From: UBA9676 sp963837105 | GTDB taxonomy: Bacteria; Actinomycetota; Actinomycetes; Streptosporangiales; Streptosporangiaceae | Direction: 5' to 3' | Assembly (NCBI GenBank): GCA_963837105.1 | Contig: CAWIMG010000039.1 | Location: 1 to 64,000, forward strand | Length of the DNA: 64,000 nucleotides | In this document: in pieces, positions 25,819-34,813 of the stretch | Numbering within the stretch: the stretch's first letter is position 1 | Layout: each line of letters opens with the position of its first letter | Translations under genes and position numbers: made by a program | Notes under the pieces: model-generated | Told to the model about the DNA's origin: nothing | The model's input: the letters and a program-made list of their open reading frames with translations, nothing else | Databases searched by the model: none

Positions 25819-26699
25819 AGCGCGCCGCCGTGGTCATCCACCCGGCGAAGCATGAGGACATCGACGGCTTCCGGATCACGGTCAGCAAAGCCATGGCCGA
25901 CCGTGGCTGGGCGGAGCCGCTCTGGCTGGAGACCAGGCCAGATGACACGGGTGAGCGGCTGGCCCGGGAGGCCGTACGGTCCGGTATTGACCTGGTGCTG
26001 GCTAGCGGCGGCGACGGGACCATCACCGCCTGTGCCGAAGGTGTCGCCGGGTCGGGGATCCCGCTTGGCGTGCTGCCGTGCGGCACCGGGAACCTGCTCG
26101 CGCGCAACCTCGGCCTGCCGCTGTCACCGGATGAGGCGCTGGCCGTGGCGTTGACCGGATCCGACCGGCGGCTGGACGTCGGTGCCGCCAATGGCCGGCC
26201 GTTCGTGGTGATGGCCGGTATCGGGTTCGACGCCGAGATGCTCGACGGCGCGGACGAGCGGCTGAAGAACAGGGTGGGCTGGGCCGCCTACGTGCTGTCC
26301 GCGCTGCGGCATCTGCGCGAACGACCGGTCAGGATGGTGCTGCGGGCGGACGGCGGCCCGCCGCAGCGCCGCTGGGCCAGCGGCGTGATCGTCGGCAACG
26401 TCGGCTCGCTGCAGGGCAACGTCCGCCTGCTGCCGGACGCGGCGCCCGATGACGGTGTCCTCGACGTGGCGGTGCTGGCCGCCTCGGGATGGGCGGGGTG
26501 GCTGAGGCTCGCCGCGGACGTGCTGCTGCGGCGCGGGACCGGCCGGGTGACCCGGCTGGCGTGCCGTGAGCTGGTCGTCCAGGCCAGCCGCGCCCGGCCG
26601 TGGGAGGTGGACGGCGAGGTGGTCGGGTCTACCCGCCAGCTGAGGGTCACGGTAGAGCCGGGCCGCCTGCTGGTGCGCGTTCCGGCCGCCGCCGGGTAA
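25815..26699 (+). CDS. diacylglycerol kinase catalytic domain lipid kinase
   Basis: 294 residues of the DAGK/sphingosine-kinase family, which phosphorylate diacylglycerol or related lipids. DLVLASGGDGTITACAEG is the GGDG nucleotide motif, PLGVLPCGTGNLLARNLG the second glycine motif, and the C-terminal half has VVMAGIGFDAEM and ARPWEVDGEVV. The gene is coupled to DUF421 by a 4-base overlap. A shortened relative of this gene lies at 32342-32511 on the other strand. Confidence 0.93.
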   Translation: MKRAAVVIHPAKHEDIDGFRITVSKAMADRGWAEPLWLETRPDDTGERLAREAVRSGIDLVLASGGDGTITACAEGVAGSGIPLGVLPCGTGNLLARNLGLPLSPDEALAVALTGSDRRLDVGAANGRPFVVMAGIGFDAEMLDGADERLKNRVGWAAYVLSALRHLRERPVRMVLRADGGPPQRRWASGVIVGNVGSLQGNVRLLPDAAPDDGVLDVAVLAASGWAGWLRLAADVLLRRGTGRVTRLACRELVVQASRARPWEVDGEVVGSTRQLRVTVEPGRLLVRVPAAAG

Positions 26700-26713
26700 C
26701 CGCGAGAATGCCG

Positions 26714-27238
26714 TCAGCGTCGGCGCGCCCCCGTCTTCCGGTCCCGCCGCCGCAGCAGGACCAGCCGCCGCTCGGCGAGCTGCTGCGTATGGAAACTCAG
26801 CCAGACGCACACCGACGCCAGTGGAAGTTCCACGCCCGCCGCCAGGGCGACCGGCTCAAGACGCTGGCCCGGCAGCGTGGTCATGACATCGAACCAGGCA
26901 TCGACAACGAGCAGCGTCGCAGCAGCGGTCGCGGCCGTCGCCAGATACCTGGACCGGCGGAGTGCGAAGTAACCCGAGCTGGCCAGGGCTATCAAGAGCA
27001 TGATGTCGAAGCCCGCCCAGGCGACGTCGTAGTCGGCTGACACCTGGCGTGAGGGAAGCGAATACGCCAGGTAAGCGATCCACGGCAGCAAGATCAGCGA
27101 GAAGAGCGCGAACGCCGGGCCCGCCCACCTGACCACCCGCGCGTTGTCCGCGAGCACGGCGTTCTCCGGCTCGGGGGCGGGCGCGACCAGCCCGTCGAGC
27201 TGGTCGGCCACCTGCTGGGCGTCGCGGGCCAGGTCCAC
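26714..27238 (-). CDS. four-helix membrane protein of unknown function
   Basis: 174 residues. A soluble N-terminal helix (DLARDAQQVADQLDGLV) is followed by about four membrane segments, for example WAGPAFALFSLILLPWIAYL, FDIMLLIALASSGYFAL and ALAAGVELPLASVCVWLSF, and a basic tail with RRRDRK. No family was recognised. It lies 4 bases downstream of the DUF1206 gene on the same strand, so the two are probably one transcript. Confidence 0.75.
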   Translation of the reverse strand: MDLARDAQQVADQLDGLVAPAPEPENAVLADNARVVRWAGPAFALFSLILLPWIAYLAYSLPSRQVSADYDVAWAGFDIMLLIALASSGYFALRRSRYLATAATAAATLLVVDAWFDVMTTLPGQRLEPVALAAGVELPLASVCVWLSFHTQQLAERRLVLLRRRDRKTGARRR

Positions 27239-27242
27239 GGGC

Positions 27243-28067
27243 TCAGACCCGCCGCCAGCGGGCCTCGCACAGGCCGTAAACGCCGAAGATGATCAGGCCG
27301 AGCGCTGCCAGGATCAGCAGGAACTCGCCGAACGGCTGGCTGCGCAGCGTGAGCAACGCCTTGTCGATGCCGCCGGCCTTGGCCGGCTGGTAGGTGATAG
27401 CCGCCTCGATCACCAGCACTCCGGCGAGCGCGAACACGGCGCCGCGGGCTGCGGTGCCGATCATGCCGAGCCGCTCCACCATGCGGCGCATCCGCGGGCT
27501 CAGTTGCGAAAGCTGCAGGTACTTCAGGAACTTGCGGCGGACGCCCTCGAAGACGAGCACCAGGCCGGCGATCACGATGATCAGGCCGACGATGCCGACC
27601 AGCCACTGCCCGCCGGGGTGGTGCATGACCGTGGCGGTCAGGTCCTGCTGCTTCTTGGTCTGGCTGCCGCCTCCGGCTCCAGTGGTGATCTTGAATGTCA
27701 GGTAGGCGAAGAAGGCGTAGATCACGGCCCGGACCAGGGACTTGAGCCGGGCGCCGGCGCCGTTGCCCTCGCCGGTGACGCCGAAGGCGGCCTCGCTGAG
27801 CCGCCACAGCGCGTAGCCGGCGAACCCGATGGCGAGCAGCCAGAGCGAGACCAGCCCATAAGGCTGGTGGGCGAGCAGTTGCAGGGCACCCTGCTGGTCG
27901 GCCTGCTGCGATGACTGGCCGAGCGCGACCAGGATCGCGATCCAGCCGATGAGAATGTAGAGGACCCCGCGCGCGGTGAGGCCCGCCCGGGCCAGTGCCC
28001 GCGCCGCGGGACTGTGTGATGCGCGCCTCGCCGTGCCGGAGGCACTGGCGGTAGTCACTGATCGCAT
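27243..28067 (-). CDS. DUF1206 membrane protein, copy 1
   Basis: 274 residues, about six membrane helices in three similar pairs (ARGVLYILIGWIAILVALG, IGFAGYALWRLSEAAFG, RGAVFALAGVLVIEAA, LLILAALGLIIFGVYGLCEA), the DUF1206 layout. ATG 28067 has GAGGAAGAG upstream. Copy 2 at 31504 is very similar along its whole length and even shares the leader GGAAGAGACGGG before the start codon. Function unknown. Confidence 0.9.
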   Translation of the reverse strand: MRSVTTASASGTARRASHSPAARALARAGLTARGVLYILIGWIAILVALGQSSQQADQQGALQLLAHQPYGLVSLWLLAIGFAGYALWRLSEAAFGVTGEGNGAGARLKSLVRAVIYAFFAYLTFKITTGAGGGSQTKKQQDLTATVMHHPGGQWLVGIVGLIIVIAGLVLVFEGVRRKFLKYLQLSQLSPRMRRMVERLGMIGTAARGAVFALAGVLVIEAAITYQPAKAGGIDKALLTLRSQPFGEFLLILAALGLIIFGVYGLCEARWRRV

Positions 28068-28215
28068 GCCCGTCTCTTCCTCGCAGGTGCCCGGCCAAAC
28101 CTCGGCGCGGGCATGGCCGGCCGGGCTAGCTACCAGGTGCCCCATTTCAGGGCGGGTTCGGGGCGGACGGTGCGATGACGCGGCGCGGTCACCGGGGACG
28201 CGTGGTATGAAGTAG

Positions 28216-28239
28216 GTTCATCCGAATGAACATTCATTC
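28216..28239. promoter_or_regulatory. overlapping operator dyads upstream of the SDR-TetR pair
   Basis: GTTCATCCGAATGAAC (28216-28231) and GAATGAACATTCATTC (28224-28239) are two inverted repeats sharing a half-site, ending 11 bases before the SDR start and containing the room for its ribosome site AAGGAG directly after. This is the usual place and size for a TetR-family operator; the TetR gene is the second gene of the operon. Confidence 0.7.
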
Positions 28240-28250
28240 AAGGAGCCGTC

Positions 28251-29189
28251 ATGGGCTGGAGCGCAGCGGACATCCCCGACCAGCACGGCCGCACAGCCGT
28301 CGTGACCGGGGCCAACGGCGGTCTGGGGCTGGAGACCGCACGGCAGCTGGCGGCGAAGGGCGCGCATGTCGTGATGGCGGTGCGCAACCAGGAGAAGGCA
28401 GCGGCCGCACTTCAGGAGATCCGAGCCAGCACGCCGGACGCCTCACTGGAGCTGGTGGCGCTGGACCTCGCCTCGCAGGCGTCGGTTCGTGCCGCAGCCG
28501 GGCAGATCATCGCCGCGCACAAGAACATCGACCTGCTCATCAACAATGCCGGGGTGATGGGGATCCCCGAGGCCAGGACGGTCAACGGCTTCGAGATGCA
28601 GTTCGGCGTGGACCATCTGGGCCACTGGTCGCTGACCGCGCTGCTGCTGCCCGCGCCGCTGCGCACACCCGGCGCGCGGATCGTGACCGTGACCAGCACG
28701 GCCCATCACATGGGCCGCGCCGTCAGCACGGCCAACCCCCATCTTCACGGCCGCTACCGGCCATGGCGCGCCTACGGCCAGGCCAAGCTCGCGAACTTCC
28801 ACTTCGGCCTGGGGCTTCAGCGCGAGCTGGAGAAGGCCGGCGCCAGCACGGCCAGCCTTATCGCGCATCCGGGACTGTCGAACACCGACCTGCAGGCGGT
28901 CAGCGTGCGGGAGACCGGCGGCGGCACGAGCCAGCGGCTGTTCCTCTTCCTCGCCCGCAGTACCGGGATGTCGTCGGCCGACGGCGCACTGTCGCAGCTG
29001 CGCGCGGCGGCCGACCCGGCCGCGAAGGGCGGCGAGTTCTACGGCCCGCGGTTCGTCAACAACGGGCCGCCAGTGCGCAAGCCGGTCCTGCGCAGGCTCG
29101 GCATGGACAAGGCGATCGCCGCGCCGTGGGAGGTCTCCGAGCGCGAGACCGGGGTGGCGATCGACTGGCGCGCGGCGGCGGCAGCGTGA
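28251..29189 (+). CDS. short-chain dehydrogenase/reductase
   Basis: 312 residues, similar to retinol-dehydrogenase/protochlorophyllide-reductase-like SDRs. VVTGANGGLGLETARQLA is the cofactor loop, LLINNAGVMGIPE follows, VTVTSTAHHMG has the catalytic serine and WRAYGQAKLANFHFG has the YxxxK pair. ATG 28251 is preceded by AAGGAG. The stop overlaps the TetR start (GTGA). Regulation by that TetR protein through the upstream dyads is likely. Substrate unknown. Confidence 0.92.
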   Translation: MGWSAADIPDQHGRTAVVTGANGGLGLETARQLAAKGAHVVMAVRNQEKAAAALQEIRASTPDASLELVALDLASQASVRAAAGQIIAAHKNIDLLINNAGVMGIPEARTVNGFEMQFGVDHLGHWSLTALLLPAPLRTPGARIVTVTSTAHHMGRAVSTANPHLHGRYRPWRAYGQAKLANFHFGLGLQRELEKAGASTASLIAHPGLSNTDLQAVSVRETGGGTSQRLFLFLARSTGMSSADGALSQLRAAADPAAKGGEFYGPRFVNNGPPVRKPVLRRLGMDKAIAAPWEVSERETGVAIDWRAAAAA

Positions 29190-29746
29190 CGGTCCCGCCG
29201 ATGGACCGCGCCGCCGCGGTGCGCGGCGCGCTGCGCAGGCTCGTCGCGCGCAGCGGGTTCCACGGCGCGTCGATGAGCGCCGTCGCCAGCGAGGCTGGCG
29301 TGGCGACCGGCACCGCCTACACCCATTACGGCTCCAAGGACGAACTGGTGCTCGCGGCTTACCGCGAGGCCAAGGCGCAGCTCGGCGCGGCCGCTACCGC
29401 CGACCTCGATGCAGGCGCGGAGGCAGGTGCGCAATTTCGCAGCGTCTGGCTGGCCGCCTACCGTCACCTGAAGGAGAACCCCGATCACGCCCGCTTCCTG
29501 CTACAGGTTGACCACTCGCCCTATCGCAGCGCCGCGCACCAGGCGGCGATCACCACCGGCGACCCGCTGGCGGCAAGAGCGGCGACGCCCGCTATCGCCG
29601 CCCGGCTGCTGCCACTGCCACTGGAGGTGATCTACGAGCTCGGACTGAGCCCGGCCGTGCGGCTCGCGGCCGACGAGACCGAGCTAACCGCTGAACAGCT
29701 CAACGAGATCGCCCGCGCTTGCTGGCGGGCCATCAGCCGGGCCTGA
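29186..29746 (+). CDS. TetR family transcriptional regulator
   Basis: 186 residues. The N-terminal helix-turn-helix is clear: ALRRLVARSGFHGASMSAVA, SEAGVATGTAYTHYGSKDEL. The C-terminal ligand domain includes HARFLLQVDHSPYRSAAHQ. The GTG at 29186 overlaps the SDR stop by 4 bases; an ATG at 29201 is a second choice. It probably represses its own operon. Confidence 0.9.
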   Translation: MTVPPMDRAAAVRGALRRLVARSGFHGASMSAVASEAGVATGTAYTHYGSKDELVLAAYREAKAQLGAAATADLDAGAEAGAQFRSVWLAAYRHLKENPDHARFLLQVDHSPYRSAAHQAAITTGDPLAARAATPAIAARLLPLPLEVIYELGLSPAVRLAADETELTAEQLNEIARACWRAISRA

Positions 29747-29973
29747 GCTTGCCGTTAACCTGCGCGCACATGGGGGAGAACCGACAATCTCGATGTCGCT
29801 GAACAGCATCGTGATCGTCCCGTCGGCAGCGTCCCCATGCCCTGATTATCGAGCCGGCGGCCGCACAGGGCACGCTGATGGCTCCCCGCCGACGGCAGCC
29901 GGTGCGAGTGGGCATGCGGATGGGCGCCAATTGAGTTCTTATTTGCCGCAAGAGTCCGCATTAATCCGGGCGG

Positions 29974-31437
29974 ATGGGGGCAGGTGGTGCAACCGTGTGG
30001 GAACTAATCGAACGGTATGAGCTGAGACGGCTAGCGCACCGGAAACAGGCCCGCGAGCCGGGGCAGCGGCCAGAGCCGGCCCAGCCCACCGGTACCGACC
30101 TGCTGCCGCAGATCGGGCACATCGTCGTGCTGATGATGGAAAACCACTCCTACGACAACTACTTCGGCATGCTGGCCGGACGGGGGGAAGGCTTCTCGCT
30201 CGGGGTGGATGGCGAGCCAGCGGTGGCCAACTCGGGCACCGGCGGCGAGTTCGTCCCGGCACACCACCTGCCGTCCACCGTGCAGCATCCGGAGGCGCCG
30301 TCGCAGAGCTGGCATGCCAGCCACCTGCAGTGGGCCGGCGGCAGCTGCGGAGGGTTCGTGGCCAGCACCCAGACGGTGCGGCCCGGGGCCGACCCCGCCG
30401 TCGCCATGGGGTACTGGACCGAGGATGACATCCCGTTCTATTACGGCCTGGCCCGGACCTTCCCGCTGGCCGATCACTGGTTCAGTTCCTGCCTGGGGCC
30501 CACCTTCCCCAACCGCCGCTTCCTCATCGCCGGAACGGCGAACGGGCTCATCGACGACCTGCCGTTCGACCTCATCGACTACCCGGCCACTGGCACCATC
30601 TTCGACTTGCTGACCAGAGCCGGAATCTCCTGGGTCAACTACCACGCGGTGCCCGGGGACAAATCCATGACCCGGCGCTACGCCCACCACAAACGCAGGA
30701 TGGCCAGGCGCCGCCTGCTGTCACTCGGCCGGGGATTCCGGTCGGCGACCGCGGGCGTGCAGAAGGATATGCAGTTCACCGCCGACGTCTACCCGCTGGG
30801 TATCGCCCGGTACGTGCTGCACGTTCGCAGCAACGATGAGTTCTTTGCGGACGCCGACAACGGGACGCTGCCGGCGTTCAGCATCGTGGATCCCGACTTT
30901 GACGTTTACTCGGAGGAGAACCCGCAAGACATCCGCAAGGGCGAGAGCTTCGCCGCCGAAGTGATCAACCGTGTCATGCACGGCAAAGGGTGGCCCCGCA
31001 CGCTGCTGATCTGGCTGTATGACGAGCACGGCGGCTACCACGATCACGTTCCGCCGCCCGCCGCCGTCCCGCCCGATGAGGTGGACGGGCGCGGTATCGC
31101 CGCCAGCCCGCTGCAGCGCTTCCTGCGGCCGCTGTTCCCCGGCGCGGTCCAGGACGTAGGTGACCGGGCCAACGGGCCGCGGCGCTACGACCGGTACGGG
31201 TTCCGGGTACCGGCCGTGATCGTGTCCCCGTACGCGCGGCCGGACCATGTGTGCTCCGCGGTACTCGATCACACCTCGGTGCTCAAACTGCTACAGCAGA
31301 AGTGGAACCTGCCCGCGCTCACCGCGCGGGATGCGGCCGCCACCTCGCCACTGGCCGCGCTGGACTTCGCCGCCCCGCCGGCCTTCCTCATCCCGCCATC
31401 CCTGCCGGAACCGGGCCTGAAGTGGGGTTCCTGGTGA
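29974..31437 (+). CDS. phosphoesterase family protein (phospholipase C/acid phosphatase type), copy 1
   Basis: 487 residues with the phosphoesterase signature: HIVVLMMENHSYDNYFGML at about residues 49-67, LADHWFSSCLGPTFPNRRFL, and LIWLYDEHGGYHDHVPPP, the metal-binding DEHGG motif. These enzymes release phosphate or phospho-headgroups. Unlike secreted phospholipase C proteins, it has no visible Tat or Sec signal; the N-terminus is a charged helix (WELIERYELRRLAHRKQ). A GTG at 29995 behind a GGGGGCAGG stretch is another possible start. A second family member is at 60630-62090. Confidence 0.9.
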   Translation: MGAGGATVWELIERYELRRLAHRKQAREPGQRPEPAQPTGTDLLPQIGHIVVLMMENHSYDNYFGMLAGRGEGFSLGVDGEPAVANSGTGGEFVPAHHLPSTVQHPEAPSQSWHASHLQWAGGSCGGFVASTQTVRPGADPAVAMGYWTEDDIPFYYGLARTFPLADHWFSSCLGPTFPNRRFLIAGTANGLIDDLPFDLIDYPATGTIFDLLTRAGISWVNYHAVPGDKSMTRRYAHHKRRMARRRLLSLGRGFRSATAGVQKDMQFTADVYPLGIARYVLHVRSNDEFFADADNGTLPAFSIVDPDFDVYSEENPQDIRKGESFAAEVINRVMHGKGWPRTLLIWLYDEHGGYHDHVPPPAAVPPDEVDGRGIAASPLQRFLRPLFPGAVQDVGDRANGPRRYDRYGFRVPAVIVSPYARPDHVCSAVLDHTSVLKLLQQKWNLPALTARDAAATSPLAALDFAAPPAFLIPPSLPEPGLKWGSW

Positions 31438-31503
31438 GGTGCTGCCGCGGCCGGACTGGCGTGGGCGCGCGTTTGAACGCGGGCATGCGCGGAAGAGACG
31501 GGT

Positions 31504-32328
31504 ATGCGATACACCTCTACCGCGCGACCGGCCGTTCGGGCCCGGCGCGCCTCCGACAGCCCAGCCGCACGCGGCCTGGCCCGGGCAGGCCTTGGTGCCC
31601 GCGGCGTCCTTTACATCCTCATCGGCTGGGTCGCGATCCTGGTCGCCTTCGGCAAGACATCGGGGCACCAGGCCAGCCAGTCAGGTGCGTTGCACCTGCT
31701 CGCCAAGCAGCCCTTCGGCCTGGTCTTGCTGTGGCTGCTCGGCATCGGATTCGCGGGCTACGCACTGTGGCGGCTCAGCGAAGCCGCCTTCGGCGTGACC
31801 GGGGAGGGGACCGGCGCCGGTCCCCGGCTGAAGTCACTGGTACGGGGATTGGTCTACGGCTTCTTCGCCTACCTGACGTTCCAGATCATCGCCGGCACGG
31901 CCGGCAACTCGGCCAGGAAGCAGCAGGACCTTACCGCCAGGGTCATGCACGCCCCCGGCGGGCAGCTGCTGGTCGGCATCGTCGGTGCGGTCATCGTCAT
32001 CGTCGGCGTGGCCCTGGTCATCGAGGGCCTGCACCGCAAGTTCCTCAAGTACCTGCAGACCTCGCAGATGAGCCCGCAGACCCGCCGCGCCGTCGAGCGG
32101 CTCGGCATGATCGGGACCACGGCCCGTGGCGTGGTGTTCGCCCTGGCGGGCGTGCTGGTGATCGAAGCGGCCGTTACCTACAAGCCGGCGAAGGCCGGCG
32201 GTATCGACTCGGCACTGCTCACCCTGCGCGACCAGCCGTTCGGCCAGGTGCTGCTGATCCTCGCGGCACTCGGCCTGATCATCTTCGGCATCTACGGGCT
32301 GTGCGAGGCGCGGTGGCGGAGGGTGTAG
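31504..32328 (+). CDS. DUF1206 membrane protein, copy 2
   Basis: 274 residues, the same six-helix layout as the copy at 27243-28067 and nearly identical in blocks such as GFAGYALWRLSEAAFGVTGE and ALGLIIFG. The ribosome site GGAAGAGACGGG before ATG 31504 matches that of copy 1. It is followed by the kinase remnant and a DedA gene, the same neighbours as copy 1 in a different arrangement. Confidence 0.9.
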   Translation: MRYTSTARPAVRARRASDSPAARGLARAGLGARGVLYILIGWVAILVAFGKTSGHQASQSGALHLLAKQPFGLVLLWLLGIGFAGYALWRLSEAAFGVTGEGTGAGPRLKSLVRGLVYGFFAYLTFQIIAGTAGNSARKQQDLTARVMHAPGGQLLVGIVGAVIVIVGVALVIEGLHRKFLKYLQTSQMSPQTRRAVERLGMIGTTARGVVFALAGVLVIEAAVTYKPAKAGGIDSALLTLRDQPFGQVLLILAALGLIIFGIYGLCEARWRRV

Positions 32329-32341
32329 CGCCGCGCTGACG

Positions 32342-32511
32342 CTAGGCGGCGGTGCCGGGAGGAACCCGGACGAGCAAGTTGCCGGGCCGCAGGGTCACCC
32401 GCAGCTGCCGGGTGCGCTCCATCACCTCTCCGTCAACCTGCCAGGGCTGCGCGCGGCTGGCGCGGACGCGCAGTTCGCGGTGATGGTCCCGCCGCCGCTG
32501 GCCAGCACTAG
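32342..32511 (-). pseudogene. internally deleted diacylglycerol kinase remnant
   Basis: Only the two ends of a kinase like the one at 25815-26699 remain. Near 32475-32511 the minus strand reads LVLASGGGTITANC, matching LVLASGGDGTITAC. It is joined almost directly to RASRAQPWQVDGEVMERTRQ, LRVTLRPGNLLVRVP and a stop, matching the kinase C-terminus. The roughly 160 codons between are gone, the two pieces are in different frames, and one residue of GGDG is lost. It cannot make an active kinase. Confidence 0.8.
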
Positions 32512-32599
32512 GGCGACAGCAGCCCCGTGGCCCTGCTTGAACCGCAAGCGTGCGGGTAGCTGGGGCGTTCCAGCGGCTTTCACAGGAAGGGCGGCACAA

Positions 32600-33235
32600 G
32601 TGCAGCAGTTCATCGCCAGTTATGGATACCTGGCGATCTTCGTGTTGATGGTGGCCGAGTCGGCGTGCATCCCGGTGCCGTCGGAGGTGACCATGGTGTT
32701 CGGTGGCGCCCTGGCGGCCGGTGCCGTCGCACGTTCCCACCTGAACCTGATACTGGTCATCGCCGCTGGCGTGGCGGGCAACCTGGCCGGCAGCTACATC
32801 GCCTGGGGGCTAGGCGCCTACGGAGGCAGGGCGGCCTGGCGGCGCTGGGGACGTTATGTCCTGTTGCGGCCCAGCGACATCGACCGCGCCGACCGGTGGT
32901 TCAGCCGTCACGGCACCAAAGCCGTGTTCTCCGGCCGGCTGCTGCCCGTGGTCCGTACCTTCATCTCGCTGCCCGCCGGTATCACCAGGATGCCGCCGGC
33001 GCGCTTCGGCATCTACACCCTCGCCGGGTGCATCCCCTGGACCGCGGCCCTGGCCTTGGCCGGTTATGCGGTGGGCGCGAACTGGCAGCATGTCGTCAGC
33101 GCGTTCCACGGCGCCACCTATGTGCTCGCGGCCGTCATTGTGCTGCTCGTGGCCGTTGCCGTGGTGTTCCTGGTGCGCAGGCGCCTCCGGGAAGGCCGGG
33201 AACGTGACTTCGCCAGCAGCCACGAGGGACGCTGA
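32600..33235 (+). CDS. DedA family membrane protein, copy 2
   Basis: 211 residues, intact relative of the gene at 24528. It starts VQQFIASYGYLAIFVLMVAE with GTG 32600 and AGGAAGGG upstream. RLLPVVRTFISLPAGITRMP is the family signature, and the last helix (ATYVLAAVIVLLVAVAVVFL) is followed by a basic tail. Close similarity along the full length indicates that the two DedA genes are paralogues from one duplication. Confidence 0.92.
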   Translation: MQQFIASYGYLAIFVLMVAESACIPVPSEVTMVFGGALAAGAVARSHLNLILVIAAGVAGNLAGSYIAWGLGAYGGRAAWRRWGRYVLLRPSDIDRADRWFSRHGTKAVFSGRLLPVVRTFISLPAGITRMPPARFGIYTLAGCIPWTAALALAGYAVGANWQHVVSAFHGATYVLAAVIVLLVAVAVVFLVRRRLREGRERDFASSHEGR

Positions 33236-33279
33236 GCCTGGGCGCGGCCACACGAGGGCGCTCCCCGGGGGAGCGCACG

Positions 33280-34687
33280 TCAGCCAGTGAGCAGCCAGGT
33301 GACGGCCTCTGCTGCCGACCAGCCCTGCGGGTAGCGCTGGAGCATCGCCTGCACGCCGTCGAGGCTGGATCCAAGCGTGACCAGTGGGTCCTCGGCATAG
33401 CCGCTACCGCGGCGGGTCTGGCCGAGCCCGATGCTGGCCAGCAGCGCGTTGCACAGGCACGCCCGGCCCGCGGTGTCCGCGGCCTCGCCGCCCTTGCGCA
33501 GGTACATGTGGACGGGTTCCCCCGGGCACCGGTAACCGATGCCGCCGTCCGGCCGTAGATAGGGGACGCGCAGGTGGCCAACGTCGCACAGGCGCGGCCG
33601 CGCGCTGTACCGCTGCGGATCGGCCAGGGTGCCCGGCAATTGCGCGACCTTGAACGGGAACCCGGTAGGTGAGGCCACCGGGTCGGTGCGCACGCGCAGT
33701 GTGCCGTCGCGGGTCTGGTCAAGTAGCTGTGCCCGCAGGCCGGAGCGGAACCCGGATTCGTTGCTGAGCGCGAACAGGGTGCCTACCTGCACCCCGGCCG
33801 CACCAGCCGAGCGGGCCTGCCTGAGCCTGGCTGGGGTGCCATACGCGCCGGCCAGCCAGAACGGCAGGCCGATCGCGGTCAGCCGGGCCATGTCCGCGTC
33901 GTCGCGCGGGCCGTAGCGGGGCTGGCCGTCCTCGTCCAGCGTGAGCCGGCCCCGGGGCGGCGCGTTGTGGCCGCCGGCGGCTGGTCCCTCGATGACAAAC
34001 CCATCGGGCCGGATCTGGGGATCGCGGGCAAGGTACTCGGCGAGGACATGCGCGGAGACGATGGCCAGGAAGGCAGGCCGGCGCAACGGCGGCAGCGCCC
34101 GGCCGAGCAGGGCGACCGGGTCCAGGTCGACGGTGTGCCGCTGGCCTTCGGCTGCGCCGGCGACATCGACCGGCAGGCTGACCGGCTCGTGGCTGGCCAG
34201 CGCGGTGAGCAGCCGGGGCAGTTCGCGCGGGATCCCTGCCCCCACCAGTACCACGTCGACGCCGGCGAGCATCGCGCCGTAAGGCCGCCGCGGGCAGCGC
34301 CATCTGGACCTTCTCGAGGTAGTTCACCCCTACCGGGCCTTGATGGCCGCGCTTGGCCAGCCAGACCTCGGCGAAGTTCGCCACCACGGCGAGTTCCTGG
34401 GCGTGCCGGTCCTGGTGCAGCCTGAGCCGGGGAACAGCGGCGTAGGGCGTCCCCGGCTCGCGGCCGGCCGGGCGGAAGTAACGGTCCAGAACCCGGGCGG
34501 CGAGCTGGGGAACCGGGAAGGCCGCCAGCGCCGCCCGCGCGTGACCGCCTGGATCGCCATCCTGCAGCACACGGGCGAGGACGACATCAAGTGCCGTGCC
34601 GGACACGACGCCAAGCTGGCCAGTTGCCGACACGGCCCGCGCCAGCGACCAGGAGGAAACCCTCACGCCCATGCCACCCTGGATCAC
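33280..34687 (-). CDS. nitronate monooxygenase family protein, one frameshift
   Basis: FMN-dependent TIM barrel of the nitronate monooxygenase (2-nitropropane dioxygenase) family. The N-terminus reads VIQGGMGVRVSSWSLARAVS, then VGVNYLEKVQMALPAAAL. After a one-base break near 34290 the next frame gives YGAMLAGVDVVLVGAGIPRE, FVIEGPAAGGHNAPPRG (substrate histidine region) and GAAGVQVGTLFALSNESG. About 470 residues in total, with a C-terminal extension of about 130 residues containing several cysteines (RLCDVGHL, YRCPG, ACLCNALLASIG). The start is uncertain: GTG 34687, or slightly upstream, because coding-like sequence (NPGTGALPP) precedes it. Confidence 0.82.
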
Positions 34688-34740
34688 GGGGGGCAGCGCA
34701 CCGGTGCCAGGATTCAGCGCGGCACCCCCATCCTACGGCG

Positions 34741-34753
34741 ACGTAACTTACGT
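34741..34753. promoter_or_regulatory. short dyad upstream of the nitronate monooxygenase gene
   Basis: ACGTAACTTACGT, two 6-base arms around one central base, in the short space between the polyphosphate kinase and monooxygenase genes, about 50 bases before the latter's start. It may be an operator; no regulator is adjacent. Confidence 0.35.
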
Positions 34754-34813
34754 TAGCGTAGGTTGCCGGTGAGGGAAAGCCGGCCGGCCTGGTGATGGCC
34801 CCGCCCGCGGAGG

